From Sipunculus nudus (taxonomy: Eukaryota > Annelida > Sipuncula > Golfingiida > Sipunculidae), in NCBI GenBank assembly GCA_026874595.1, contig CM049311.1, positions 5,307,676 to 5,371,675 on the forward strand: a stretch of DNA of 64,000 nucleotides, given 5' to 3'. Both the position numbers and the translations under genes were made by a program. This document shows, one piece after another, positions 35,406 to 47,012 of the stretch. The notes beneath the pieces are model-generated. The model saw only the letters and a program-made list of their open reading frames with translations. It was not told where the DNA came from and did not search any database. Position 1 is the first letter of the stretch. The number at the start of each line of letters is the position of its first letter.

Positions 35406-36308
35406 TCAGCTGGTAGCCGCTACAGGACACTTGCGTCTTCTGGCGATCTCTCTGATGTTCTTGGTGTTACCAAATCTAAGACGACGGTTGGCGAACCATT
35501 TCTTGACTTGTTCTGTGGTGATTCCCCCTGTGGTGGCGAGGTACTCTGTGGTCTCGGCTGTTGGGTACGGGTGCTCTTCATTCATAGAGTACCAGTTCTC
35601 CATGATACGAGTAGCTACAGGGTTTAGCTTGGCGGGCTTGGTTTTCCGTGGACGGATGGCGGGAGCAGCAGCAACATCCGTCAAAGAGGTCACGTGACCT
35701 GCTTCTACCTGATGGCACCACTGCTGGACTTGACTGATGAGACTGCTGTGCATGTTGTCATAGTAACTGTTGATGCCGTCATGTTGCCATGGGGACAGTC
35801 CGCGAGCACTCAGCGCTTGGTAACGCTCACCTTCAAGTTGACTGGCCTGCATGGCGTAATAATTCTGGATCTCCTGGGACCTCGTCTTCTGCTTGGACTC
35901 GAGTGTCAGGAGTTGAAGGTTCAACATGGCGATCCGGAGAGACAGTGGTTCAGGGAATACATTCTTGACTGGTGCTGCCACCTGTGACGGGGTAACATCT
36001 GGTCCATGATGTGTGTTGGTACACAATCCCGCCCAGACCGTATCCATGACCGGAGCAGTGCTGACACAGCCAGGTATCGTGGTGAACCAGTCTCTGTTTT
36101 GTTGACCGTTCAGTGCTTTCAGTGGCTGTCTTGCTGGTACAGCGAGCTTCATGCTGGTGGCTGTCTGGTTCATCGTGGGTTGATGGACAGGCTCAGTGAC
36201 CGACGTAGGACTTTGTATATCCATCCCTTGGTGTGTAGTGAACGATCCTGAACACAGGAGATAACTCAGCTCCTCATTACTGGGGTCGTCCAAGTGAGTC
36301 AGATCCAT
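35406..36308 (-). CDS. TALE-class homeobox protein, SPILE-like (copy 5)
   Basis: Intact 300-residue copy from the conserved start. A second in-frame ATG five codons upstream (36321-36323) arose where other copies have AAG. It has poor context (C at -3, A at +4), while the conserved ATG has G at -3 and G at +4, so I chose the latter; a 305-residue form is possible. The homeodomain at about 221-283 is complete with P-Y-P and WFANRR. Odd changes are DDPSNEEL for DVPSIEEL at the N-terminus, NMHSSL and ARGLSPW in the central block, and CPVAATS at the tail. The linker, tail and 3' flank are B type although the gene lies on the minus strand. Poly(A) signal at 35254-35259. Confidence 0.87.
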   Translation of the reverse strand: MDLTHLDDPSNEELSYLLCSGSFTTHQGMDIQSPTSVTEPVHQPTMNQTATSMKLAVPARQPLKALNGQQNRDWFTTIPGCVSTAPVMDTVWAGLCTNTHHGPDVTPSQVAAPVKNVFPEPLSLRIAMLNLQLLTLESKQKTRSQEIQNYYAMQASQLEGERYQALSARGLSPWQHDGINSYYDNMHSSLISQVQQWCHQVEAGHVTSLTDVAAAPAIRPRKTKPAKLNPVATRIMENWYSMNEEHPYPTAETTEYLATTGGITTEQVKKWFANRRLRFGNTKNIREIARRRKCPVAATS

Positions 36309-36451
36309 TTCCAGGTTACTCATATGCTATCCCTGAGGAGTGTAGGCACGTGTACTTCGAACAGTGAGTAGCCGGTTGAGCAGATTCTGAGGTCGAACTT
36401 TAGCGTTGAGCAGATACTGAGTGAATGATACCTACTCGCCAGCTACTCACC

Positions 36452-36621
36452 TTCATATACCAGCTACTCACATCCGGCTCACTGGTAAACATCAGAAGCT
36501 TGGTTCCTCCTTTGACGGCCCAAACTTTCTTTGACCATCGGACTTTGATCACTTTGATCATCACAGAGTAGGTTAATTAATCAAAGGTTCTGGTTACTAA
36601 ACTCAGCCCCGTTCATCAAAG
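36452..36621 (-). promoter_or_regulatory. promoter of copy 5: altered TATA box plus six TCF/LEF-like sites
   Basis: At the TATA position (36452-36459) the minus strand reads TATATGAA, not TATATAAA, the only copy with this change. Hexamers at 36510, 36529, 36543, 36552, 36581 and 36616 are kept, although CCTTTGATC has become ACTTTGATC. The far seventh site is lost (TAATGACAG). Confidence 0.65.
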
Positions 36622-36629
36622 GATGGTTT

Positions 36630-37789
36630 GTTGTTTGCCCTGATCGGCTTCATAGGATCAGACTGAGTTTGGTTGTTGTGTTTGTAAGTTTGTTACTCAT
36701 CAAACAGTAATGACAGTAAGTTTGTACACGTGGCTCGGATGAAGAAGGAAAGTTTGGTTTAGGTGTTTGACAAACAGGCCTGACTTTGATGACACTAATG
36801 GTTCGATCTCATCGTTTAAGAAAATGATAATTTTATGAAATATTACGTGAAATATATTTTACTTTCAAGTAAAAAATATGACAAATTCTCAATATATCTT
36901 TTTGCTTTATTTTGTACGCTTCATTTAATAGGTAACATCTAATAATTGTATTAAAATCCAATGAAGTCTCAAATTTGAAATATATATATTATAAAATATA
37001 ACATATTCATCATGTCAGTTCATACACATATAATAATATAATATGTATATTGTAGTATAATGCATATGTAACTATATATATAATATAGTATATTATAGTT
37101 TGGCATAACATATTTCATTATTATATAATATTAAATTATATTTAAATTTGATTAATTTAAATTAATTTGATGTATATTACCTTATATTTTATCATATTTA
37201 ATTATATTATGTAAGTTTATATAATATTATATTATTATACATGTATATCTATATACTAAACTCAAGGAGTGGCTATATATATATATATATATATATATAT
37301 AAGTAATTGTAATGATAATGAAACGGCGAAGTGCATTAATCGTTCGGTATAATAACAACGCAAATAACAACGGGCGTGTAAGCACTGACAAGTAAAAACC
37401 AATTAACGGTAGGACGTCAGAATCAACTACCACATCAGCTGACAAACAAGAATCAAATCTTTGTGGTCAAACATTTACCAAATTAATTAAATCTAATTTT
37501 TATCATGGCTTTCTTCTAACAAAGATAGCTGATCATAACAATAATATATAATATAATTTATATTAATAATAATAATAATAACAATAATTATAATATTAAC
37601 AATGATAATAATATAATTTGAGAATTTGGGCGTTGTCAAAATAAGCGTTCTTCCGATTACAACTTTTCCGATCCACGTCCTCTTGCAACCATACTTTCTG
37701 TGTCGGTAAATTCTGGCATTGACACTGCCTTTGAATTAATTTCATGTTTGTCATGATTATTGGTACACTGCTTATATATTTAATTTCTG

Positions 37790-37867
<78 letters not shown>

Positions 37868-38750
37868 TAATAATTATAATAATTGAAATGATAATAATAA
37901 AAATAATAATAATAATAATAACTAGAAATGAGCTCAGAGAGCGCAGACCTCCGCCAAAACAGGTCATTACCTTAATATGGCATTGTCAGAAATGAAGATT
38001 TTTTTCCTTATAAACCCCCCAAATTTGATCAATTGTGCCTTGTATTGTTGTAGCTATCCTGAAATTTTCATCAAAATAGTGTTCAAAATAGGGGTCCGTG
38101 CATGGTACCAGTAAATCAACGTCTGTACAAGAAGTTCATTAAGTTTGTTATATTTAAATCCTGGCGGGCTTACAAGGATCTTCAGGGATGTTTCATTAAA
38201 ATATTATGGTAAGAACATGGTAGGTTGCCAGGACAACCAATTTAGTACTAAGGACACAAAAGGATGTAAACTGGTATTTATATTTAGCACTATTTTCTAG
38301 TTTCTTTTTGTACCTTCTACCATTTCAACAAAACACGGCCTAATTGTACAGGTCATTCCCACAACTGTGAAGGTATCACAGTTAATATTAAAATTTTAAT
38401 ATTATATTATACATTGATTATATTATATTATATTTTGTCATATTGAATTATATTATATAAGATTATATTTTATTATATCATATTATATTATAATATGTGT
38501 ATGAGATGACATGATGAATAAATGATATTTTTTAGTATTAACATTTCAAATATGAGACTTATCAGATGTGACCCTTTTTGCAAAGGCAAAAAGATATATT
38601 GAGAATTTTTCATATTTTTTTACTCGAAAATAAAATATATTTCACAAATATTTTATAAAATTATCAACTTTTCAAACGATGAGATCGAACCATTAGTCTT
38701 ATTAAAGCCAGGTCTGTTTCAAACACCTAAACCAAACTTTCCTTCCTCTT
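36630..38750. other. divergent spacer between copies 5 and 6
   Basis: No supported gene. About 37300-37520 and 37660-38380 match the spacers of the other head-to-head pairs in the same orientation. It is the shortest of these spacers. A poly-Asn/poly-Ile frame over the AAT tract is an artefact. Confidence 0.65.
37789..37919. repeat. (AAT)n microsatellite
   Basis: More than 20 near-perfect AAT units, then interrupted AAT/AAAAT units. Homologous tracts lie at about 47508-47625 and 57910-58042 and differ in length. Confidence 0.95.
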
Positions 38751-38867
38751 CAGAGCCACGTGTACAAACTTACTTAGATTACTGTTTGATGAGTAACAAA
38801 CTTACAAACACAACAACCAAACTGAGTCAGATCCTCTGTAGTCGGTCAGGGCAAACAACAAACCATC

Positions 38868-39038
38868 CTTTGATGAACAGAGCTGAGTTTAGTAACCAGA
38901 GCCTTTGATTAATTAACCTACACTGTAATGATCAAGGGGATCAAAGTCCGATGGTCAAAGAAAGTTTGGGCCATCATAGGAGGGAATCAAGTTTCTGATG
39001 TCTCTCAGTGAGCCAGATGTGAGTAGCTGGTATATAAA
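38868..39038 (+). promoter_or_regulatory. promoter of copy 6: TATA box plus four TCF/LEF-like sites
   Basis: Hexamers at 38868, 38903, 38941 and 38955, then TATATAAA at 39031-39038, 167 bp before the ATG. Three sites of the seven-site module have single-base changes (TTAGAT, TCAAGG, TCATAG), so this is the most eroded version. Confidence 0.65.
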
Positions 39039-39197
39039 GGTGAGTAGCTGGTGAGCAGGTATCATTCACTCAGAATCTGCTCAACGCTACAGTTTGACCT
39101 CAGTTTTACTAAGAATCTACTCAATCTGCTACTCACTGATCTAAGTGCACGTGACTCCTGGTACTCTGCTCAGGTATCGCACAAGAGTAACCTGGAA

Positions 39198-40094
39198 ATG
39201 GACCTGACTCACTTGGACGTCCCCAGTATTGAGGAGCTGAGTTATCTCCTGTGTTCAGAATCGTTCACTACACACCAAGGGATGGATATACAATGGCCAA
39301 CGTCAGTCACAGAGCCTGTCCATCAACCACCGACGAACCAGACAGCCACCAGCATGAAGCCCGCTGTACCAGCAAGACAGACACTGAAAGCACTGAACGG
39401 TCCGACAGACAGAGACTGGTTCAACACGATACCTGGCTGGGTCAGCACTGCCCCGGTCGGGCACTGGGCGGGATCGTGTACCAAGACGCATCATGGACCA
39501 GATGTTACCCCGTCACAGGTGGCAGCACCAGTCAAGAATTCATTCCCTGAACCACTGTCTCTCCGGATCGCTATGTTGAACCTACAACTCCTGACACTCG
39601 AGTCCAAGCAGAAGACGAGGTCCAAGGAGATCCAGAATTATTACGCCATGCAGGCCAGTCAACTTGAAGGGGAGCGTTACCAGGCGCTGAGTGCTCAAGG
39701 ATTGTCACCATGGCAACATGACGGCATCAACAGTTACTATGACAACAAGCACAGCAGTCTCATCAGTCAAGTTCAGCAGTGGTGTCATCAGGTAGAAGCA
39801 GGTCACGTGAACTCTTTGATGGAAGTTGCTGCTGTTCCCGCCATCCGGCCACGGAAAACTAAGCCCGTCAAGCTGAACCCTGTAGCCACCCGTATCATGG
39901 AGAACTGGTACTCTATGAATGAGGAGCACCCGTACCCGACCACTGAGACCACAGAGTACCTGGCCACCACTGGGGGAATCACCACAGAACAAGTCAAGAA
40001 ATGGTTCGCCAACCGTCGTCTGAGATTTGGTAACACCAAGAACATCAGAGAGATCGCCAGAAGACGCAAGTGCCCTCTAGCGGCTACCAGCTGA
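39198..40094 (+). CDS. TALE-class homeobox protein, SPILE-like (copy 6)
   Basis: Intact 298-residue copy. The open frame continues 49 codons upstream, but only to a GTG about 12 bp past the TATA box, so translation is placed at the ATG in GAAATGG. The homeodomain spans about residues 219-281: P-Y-P loop with TTETTEYLA after it and WFANRRLRFG recognition helix. A proline-to-valine pair of changes marks its approach (AAVPAIRPRKTKPVKLNP). The linker is two residues shorter than in copy 3, at APVGHWAGS. It forms a head-to-head pair with copy 5, in which both genes are B type. Poly(A) signal at 40295-40300. Confidence 0.88.
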   Translation: MDLTHLDVPSIEELSYLLCSESFTTHQGMDIQWPTSVTEPVHQPPTNQTATSMKPAVPARQTLKALNGPTDRDWFNTIPGWVSTAPVGHWAGSCTKTHHGPDVTPSQVAAPVKNSFPEPLSLRIAMLNLQLLTLESKQKTRSKEIQNYYAMQASQLEGERYQALSAQGLSPWQHDGINSYYDNKHSSLISQVQQWCHQVEAGHVNSLMEVAAVPAIRPRKTKPVKLNPVATRIMENWYSMNEEHPYPTTETTEYLATTGGITTEQVKKWFANRRLRFGNTKNIREIARRRKCPLAATS

Positions 40095-40300
40095 ATTGCC
40101 ACAGTTAAACGCCCTGAAAGAAGTGTGAAGATTTAAAATATGGATATATGACGTATATTAATGTGTATATTCTGTTGTAATATTCATAATGTATCAGCAT
40201 ATTTGATCATTATATGTAAATATTCCCATATATACATTTGTTCATCATTAATTGTAGACCTATATGTAAATAATTTTTATATTATACATGTGTAAATAAA

Positions 40301-43201
40301 GTACATCACATTTTACATTTTATGTTTGTCTGTGCATCATCAATGAATGCGCTGTGTGTTGGTCTTCCAAACCTGTATATTTGTCGTAATATAAGACTCG
40401 TAACGGCCACATGACCATCATCCCTTTAGGTAGAGTACTAAACTGTCCAATGTTTAAAATAAAACTCAAATTCCGACCCGCTTTCTTATTCAGCCACCAT
40501 TTCTTGTTCATGCAGAACTTTCTCCATACATTTATATTATAGTATTAAAAATCCATGCATAGATTTGAAATCTATGACATCCGCCGCAACCTTTTTAAGG
40601 CTTTTAGACCAATTGTTTGGCCTAGCCCCTCTCTGCCCCCCCCCCTTTTTCCGGACCCGGCGACTTTTTTTTCCGGTTGTGTCATCAGTCTTCGTTAGTA
40701 AGACCTCTCCTTTCACTAACCCTAAGTCCGCCCCTGTTACTCTGTGTGTATGTGTGTGTGTTAAGGTGTAGGGGTCTTGGTTTGTGTATGTAAGGCTATC
40801 TCTTATCCGCATGTGTGTATTTGTGTGTATTTCTGTTGATACATTTCTATTAATCATTCAAACACCTATAAACATCCTTTGAATTCGTTCACAAGTGTAG
40901 CGCAATGCACCTGTACTGCACGAGGAGTTTACGTAAAGCTACATGCAATTAACTCACTTGTTATTTTTCTGACAACCATCTGAGAAGCCTGAGAAGCCTG
41001 AGTACTTATCAATTTGATGTCAGAATTCTACACCAGGGGACTCTGTCTAAAAGAACAGTCGTCGGACGTTGTAATGGTAAATTATACACTGAGGTCATGA
41101 GCAGTAATTGATAAATGATGAACATGTTATTTCTACAGGTTTAGCATTAAAACTCAATTTACAAGAACTACAACTGTCTACGTTGCTTGTGGTATAAAAC
41201 TGATATACTTAAGTTAAAATCACAATAAAACTATGAACATGTACATGTACATGTATATGTATATACATGACCGGGTTCAGCCACCGCCGCCGCGGCGTTC
41301 GTTTCCGCAAAACTCCTCTGAGACTACTGGACCGATTTTCCGAAGCTTTACCCAATTATCGGGTCACATATGAACTGGTGCCTTACCAATTTGCCTTGCC
41401 CTCTGACCTTTCCTCTCTGCAGTGCGTCCATCTGTGCGTCTGTGTTTACACATTGAACAACATATCTTCGGACTCGTTTGACCGACCAGACTGAAATTTT
41501 GCACCAGTGTAGCTTTGGATAGCTTTACATCATACAATTAACTGGTGGCGCCACCTGCAACTATTTTGCGCAGCGTATTTGTTTGTCTGCCTTGGGTTAC
41601 AAATCACTCATATCTCTGCAGTGGTTGGACTTATCCACTTGAAATTTTGCATATGGATAGCTTTCTTGATTTTATGACAGGTGGCGCCACCTACATTCTC
41701 GTTCAGGCTGCAGACATCCAGGCTTATATTTCAGGACTGGTTTGACGTATCCTCCTGAAATTTTGCATGTTTATAGATCTTATATAGCTCTTTATTATAC
41801 GCAAAACTGGTGGCGCCACCAGCAACCATTTTTGCACAACGTCCTTGTGGTTGTCTGCTGTGGGATAAAATTACTGTACATGTATACTAGTATACATGTA
41901 TATACATTTTGGATAGCTTTCTTGATTTTGTGGAGGTGGCGCAACCTACATACATATTCGGCTGCAGACATCAATGCTAATATGCAACACACCTCACTCT
42001 ATTTCCCCTTGCCACTCAATCCATGCTTTACTTCACCCGCCCCACTCTAATTTCGGTAGATACACGAAGTCGCTTGTCGATTACCCGTATTCTAGCTTCT
42101 TTAAACTTTATCTCAGCGACATTTCATGTAAATTTCAGAAAATGTTGCATCCGTTATAAATTAAAAGACACTCCTATGCTGAAATATAATTGTAATAATA
42201 ATTATAAAAATATAAAAATACCAACATTTTTGGAAGTTTGCTTGAAAGTTGTTTTCAGTAATTAATTTAAGGATTCTTAGACTGAAACATAATTTATAAT
42301 CAGTGGGGGATCCAGCGGGTGGCGCCCGCGGCGAGCGCCCCCTCAGTTGAACTGTATTATCTCCCATTTTATCGAGTTCTATTCCCATTTATTCGTAATT
42401 AATTTTCATTTTTCAAATTTTAAATTTTCCAGCAATTAGATTATTATGTTTTATTATTTTCCAAATCATAAGTAGATGATATTAAAAAAAAAACAGATTT
42501 TATATTTATTAAATTGAGAAAACATCCAATGTATATATATATATATATAAACTCAGTGAGAGGGAATCATTTCGTTATCGCACTGTGCTGGGTCCTCCCC
42601 GACCAATCGCATTCGCCTGTGAGTGAGGCAAAGCCATCTTATTTGCCCTACAGAGCTCAGCTTGTTCTTGGTCGACCTTAAAAATCTCACTGCTCGGGGA
42701 CTGATACTCAAACTTACACTCTGTGCTCTGCTGTCCGAGTCCTGTGCGCTGCCTAGCCCACAATAGCCGGTAAAATGCAAAGTTTCACATACGACTTAAA
42801 GAATTCATTTGTTTAACCACGAGAACTCCATTTAAAGACAACATTTTGCAAGTAATAACCTTAGACTTATGCGCATTTTCACTATTGACATCAACATGTT
42901 ACAAACTATTGAATGTTTGGAACTTTAGACTTTGTAGATAATACCATAAATTTTGAAGAAATATAAATATTAAAGCCTGCCACACGTTTCCGAAACCCCT
43001 AAAGTTTGAATAAAACCCTCATAATATTTTGTTAAAAGTACCTCAAAATTTCCTCTTTACATTGGATATTTAAAAATTTTTCTGGATATGGGAGGGGTAC
43101 ATCCCCTCCCATACCCACCCCGATTTAATACTAATTAATTTTAATAAAAACATAGCTCTAGATTCTATAGATATTTATTTCATACGGTGAAATATATTAC
43201 G

Positions 43202-43260
<59 letters not shown>

Positions 43261-44840
43261 CATATAAATTTATGAACTAAGTTTTTATACTACCTATCAA
43301 CCAGTAATTAGCGCATCCCCGTTCTCGAATTTCTGGATCAAAATTTGCACTGAACCTGCGTATAATGATCAAATGTTAAGAAAAATAAAGCTCCTAGTGT
43401 GAATTCATTTTGTGAGGATAATCGTCTCCATTTTAATGCCAGTTTAAAGAAGTATGTTCATTTGCAGAATTCCATTACATGGAGTGTCACTTCGTGACAG
43501 GATAGTAACACACGCTTCCTCTCATTTTATATCCTGGTGGTTTCCTGTCCCAGTGACTAAAGCTGCGCCTGCTTACCCTGGGTGTAGTTGCCCCCATTTG
43601 CTGGCATATGCCATAGAGGAACCCACGAAAGGCGCATTCGTTTGTGAGCGTAACACGGTCGAGAGGCACGGTATTCTCATGAAGCCTGCAGACCGCTGAC
43701 CCTATGGGTGCGGGTAGACCTTGAAAATTCTGAACACCTCGGCTGAGATTCGAACTACCTGTATACCACTGAAAGCTTTCCGTATTGATTTAGTAGGCAT
43801 GGCAAACTTAAATATTCCATATATTTAATGTTAAAATAAAGGAAATAGATTTTTTAATATTTTTTTTACTCAAATGTACTGATTAAAGATCTGTATGGAA
43901 TATTTGTATTGAGCTAGTTGGGCCAATTTGATTCATAATTACACTATTTTACTTTTTTCACCATTTTACTTTTACCACTTATGTTTTATGTTCAGCAGGA
44001 ATGAACACACAGAAGTGTTTCCCTTTCAAGGTGCTCAAACTCTTTACGCGTAACTGTCAGAACATATAGGCCACTGTGCCCGGCTTTACCGCATTTAACA
44101 AATATATATCGCTGTTCAGCAATATCATATATTAACGATTAATGCCCTTCTAACAATCCGGAGAAAGGACACACACTCATCGCTACACACGTTTATAAAT
44201 GAATGTTAGCTCAACTGAAAATCAGTTGTGGTCGCGAAGGGCAACTCTATAAATAAATATGTTCTGCAGGTTTCTTTTGACACCAATATGAGCGGTGAGC
44301 GGGTATTTTTTACTTAACTTGTCTAGACAAAACATGCTATAATTTTTTCTAATATGGCATACCAGGTATGCATGGATACACATATCTAAATTCTTGAAAT
44401 ACTAGATTGAAATAATATAATTCAATCAAGTTTCAATTTCACCATCATGATTGAAAATTTTGCATCTTTAATACACGCAATGAGACAAGATCCTTAATTT
44501 GCAATGTAAATACTGGATATAGATAGAATGATTTCTTGTAGAAAGGGTACATTCAAAGATAAACTAGTGATCCATGTAAAATAGGATCGATAGTTTCGTA
44601 GAACAATTGTTTTTTCTAAATGTGACCGAAACCGGGAAGTCTCCGGGCGGGGTTTAACTGGCTGTTCCAGGGGGCTAAATTGACACTAAGCTGATTCACA
44701 CAACGATGCTTGTATCTTTGGACCAAACGGTCTCCTAGAAAGGCTGGACGGTTATTTAATGGAAACGACTCATTGCATAAAAAAAAACAAACACTGAACG
44801 TACCAGGACATATGACGTTAAGCTGTCAGGTGATCAAATG
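40301..44840. other. convergent spacer between copies 6 and 7
   Basis: No supported gene. Contains the GGTGGCGCC block (about 41270-41960, palindromes at 41544, 41680 and 41809), an (AT)n tract at about 43205-43260, and the A-type flank from about 43400. Close to, but clearly distinct from, the spacer after copy 8; for instance, it lacks about 35 bp after CTCTGTCTAAAAG near 41050. Confidence 0.65.
41270..41960. repeat. GGTGGCGCCACC repeat block after copy 6
   Basis: Three perfect palindromes (41544, 41680, 41809) and one degenerate (GGTGGCGCAACC, about 41936). Same order of phrases as the block after copy 3. Confidence 0.75.
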
Positions 44841-45027
44841 CTTTATTTACACACGTGTAATATGAATATTAAATTAGACACATATTTACCATGATACAAA
44901 TGTGTATATGAACATTTTTACATATGACGATACGATAAAGTGAATATGATATGTATAATACATATAACGATACATTTTACACACATTTAACAGTAGCCAT
45001 GATTATTATGCGTTTAAATCCTGATGT

Positions 45028-45930
45028 TCAGCTAGTAGCTGACAGGGGGCACTTGCGTCTACTGGCGATCTCTCTGATGTTCTTTGTGTTACCAAATCTC
45101 AGACGACGGTTGGCGAACCATTTCTTGACTTGTTCTGTGGTGATTCCCCCTGTGGTGGCCAGGTACTCAGTGGTCTCGGCAGTCGGGTACGGGTGCTCCT
45201 CATTCATAGAGTACCAGTTCTCTATGATACGAGTAGCTAAAGGGTTTAGCTTGGCGGGCTTGGTTTTCCGCGGACGGATGGCGGGAGCTGCAGCAACCTC
45301 CGTCAGAGAGGTCACGTGACCTGATTCTACATGGTGACACCACTGCTGGACTTGACTGATTAGAATTAAGTGCTTGTTGTCATAGTAACTGTTGATACCG
45401 TCATGTTGCCATGGTGACAATCTTTGCGCCATCAGTGACTGGTAACGCTCACCTTCAAGTTGACTGGCCTGCATGGCGTAATAATTCTGGATCTCCTGGG
45501 ACCTCGTCTTCTGCTTGGACTCGAGTGTCAGGAGTTGTAGGTTCAACATGGCGATCCGGAGAGACAGGGGTTCAGGGAATGCATTCTTGACTGGTGCTGC
45601 CACCTGTGACGGGGTAACACCCGGTCCATGATGCGTCTTGGTACACGATCCCGCCCAGACCGTTTCGATGGCCGGAGCAGTGCTGACACAGCCAGGAATC
45701 TTGGTGAACCAGTCTCTGTGTGTCGGACCGTTCAGTGCTTTCAGTGTCTGTCTTGCTGGTACAGGGGGCTTCATGCTGGTGGCTGTCTGGTTCGTTGGTG
45801 GTTGATGGACTTGCTCTGTGACTGACGTTTGCCATTGTATATCCATCCCTTGGTGTGTAGTGTACGATCCTGAACACAGGAGATCACTCAGCTCCTCAAG
45901 GCTGGGGACGTCCATGTCAATCAGATCCAT
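45028..45930 (-). CDS. TALE-class homeobox protein, SPILE-like (copy 7)
   Basis: Intact 300-residue copy of mosaic build. The N-terminus (MDLIDMDVPSLEEL) and central block (QSLMAQRLSPW, NKHLILISQ) match copy 4. The linker (VWAGSCTKTHHGPGVTPSQ) and the RLRFG after helix 3 match the B-type copies. The homeodomain at about 221-283 has IIENWYS in helix 1, the P-Y-P loop and WFANRR. The tail differs, reading EIASRRKCPLSATS, with one arginine of the basic cluster lost. Poly(A) signal at 44842-44847. Copy 9 is its near twin in the next unit. Confidence 0.88.
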   Translation of the reverse strand: MDLIDMDVPSLEELSDLLCSGSYTTHQGMDIQWQTSVTEQVHQPPTNQTATSMKPPVPARQTLKALNGPTHRDWFTKIPGCVSTAPAIETVWAGSCTKTHHGPGVTPSQVAAPVKNAFPEPLSLRIAMLNLQLLTLESKQKTRSQEIQNYYAMQASQLEGERYQSLMAQRLSPWQHDGINSYYDNKHLILISQVQQWCHHVESGHVTSLTEVAAAPAIRPRKTKPAKLNPLATRIIENWYSMNEEHPYPTAETTEYLATTGGITTEQVKKWFANRRLRFGNTKNIREIASRRKCPLSATS

Positions 45931-46084
45931 TTCCAGGTTACTCTTAAGCTATCCCTGAGTAGTGTAGGCACCTGTACTTCGATCAGTGAGTAGCCGGTTG
46001 AGCAAATTCTGAGTAAGCAGTGAGGTCAAATTGTAGCGTTGAGCAGATACTGAGTGAATGATACCTGTTCACCCCCTACTCGCC

Positions 46085-46244
46085 TTTATATACCAGCTAC
46101 TCACTGGTAAACTTCAGAAACTTGATTCTCTCCTTTGAAGGCCAGAACTTTCTTTGCCCATCGGACTTTGATCCCTTTGATCATCACCGTGTACGTTAAT
46201 TAATCAAAGGCTCTGGTTACTAAACTCAGCCCTGTTCATCAAAG
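46085..46244 (-). promoter_or_regulatory. promoter of copy 7: TATA box plus five TCF/LEF-like sites
   Basis: TATATAAA at 46085-46092 on the minus strand. Hexamers at 46133, 46166, 46175 (CCTTTGATC), 46204 and 46239. The second module site reads CTTTGC and the far one TATCTAAG. Confidence 0.67.
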
Positions 46245-46249
46245 GATGG

Positions 46250-46570
46250 TTTGTTGTTTGCCTTGGCCGGCTACAGAGGATCAGTCTAAGTTTGGTTGTC
46301 GTGTTTGTAAGTTTGTTACTCATCAAACAGTTATCTAAGTAAGTTTGTACATGTGGCTATGAAGAAGAAGGAAAGTTTGGTTTAGGTGTTTGACAAACAG
46401 ACCTGGCTGTGATGAGACTAATAGTTCGACCTCATCGTTTGAAAAGTTGATAATTTTATGAAATATTTCATGAAATGTATTTTATTTTCAAGTAAAAAAA
46501 TATGAAAAATTCTCAATATATCTTTTTGCTTTATTTTTTTTTATAAAAATCCAATGAATTGTTTTATTTG

Positions 46571-46619
<49 letters not shown>

Positions 46620-46854
46620 AATTATAAAATATAATATATTCATCATGTAATTTCATACACATATTATAATATAATATGATATAATATGATATAAACTTTT
46701 ATAATATAATTAAATATGATAAAATATGATAAAAATATAATATGATATAATATACATAAAATTAATTAAAATTAATTAAAGTTGATCAAATGTTTATAAA
46801 ATTTAATATTATATAAAAATATAATATGCTATGCAATACCAAACTATAATATAC

Positions 46855-46894
<40 letters not shown>

Positions 46895-46970
46895 CTACAT
46901 ATGCACTATACTACAATTTATACAATATACTATACTCAAGCAGTGTCTTCATAAATAGTGTTATACTTTC

Positions 46971-47012
<42 letters not shown>

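Noticed and set aside
37744-37995. Poly-Asn, poly-Ile and poly-Leu frames over AAT tracts
   Set aside because: Translations of microsatellites, with length varying between otherwise identical units.
39038-39050. Splice-donor-like AGGTGAGTAG just after the TATA box
   Set aside because: It is too close to the TATA box to lie inside a transcript, and it is part of the direct repeat around the box. The coding copies show no intron.
39051-39197. N-terminal extension of copies 6, 8 and 10 by 49 codons
   Set aside because: It begins at GTG within about 20 bp of the TATA box, probably before or at the transcription start, and the conserved ATG has strong context. The same holds for the TTG-started extension of copy 2.
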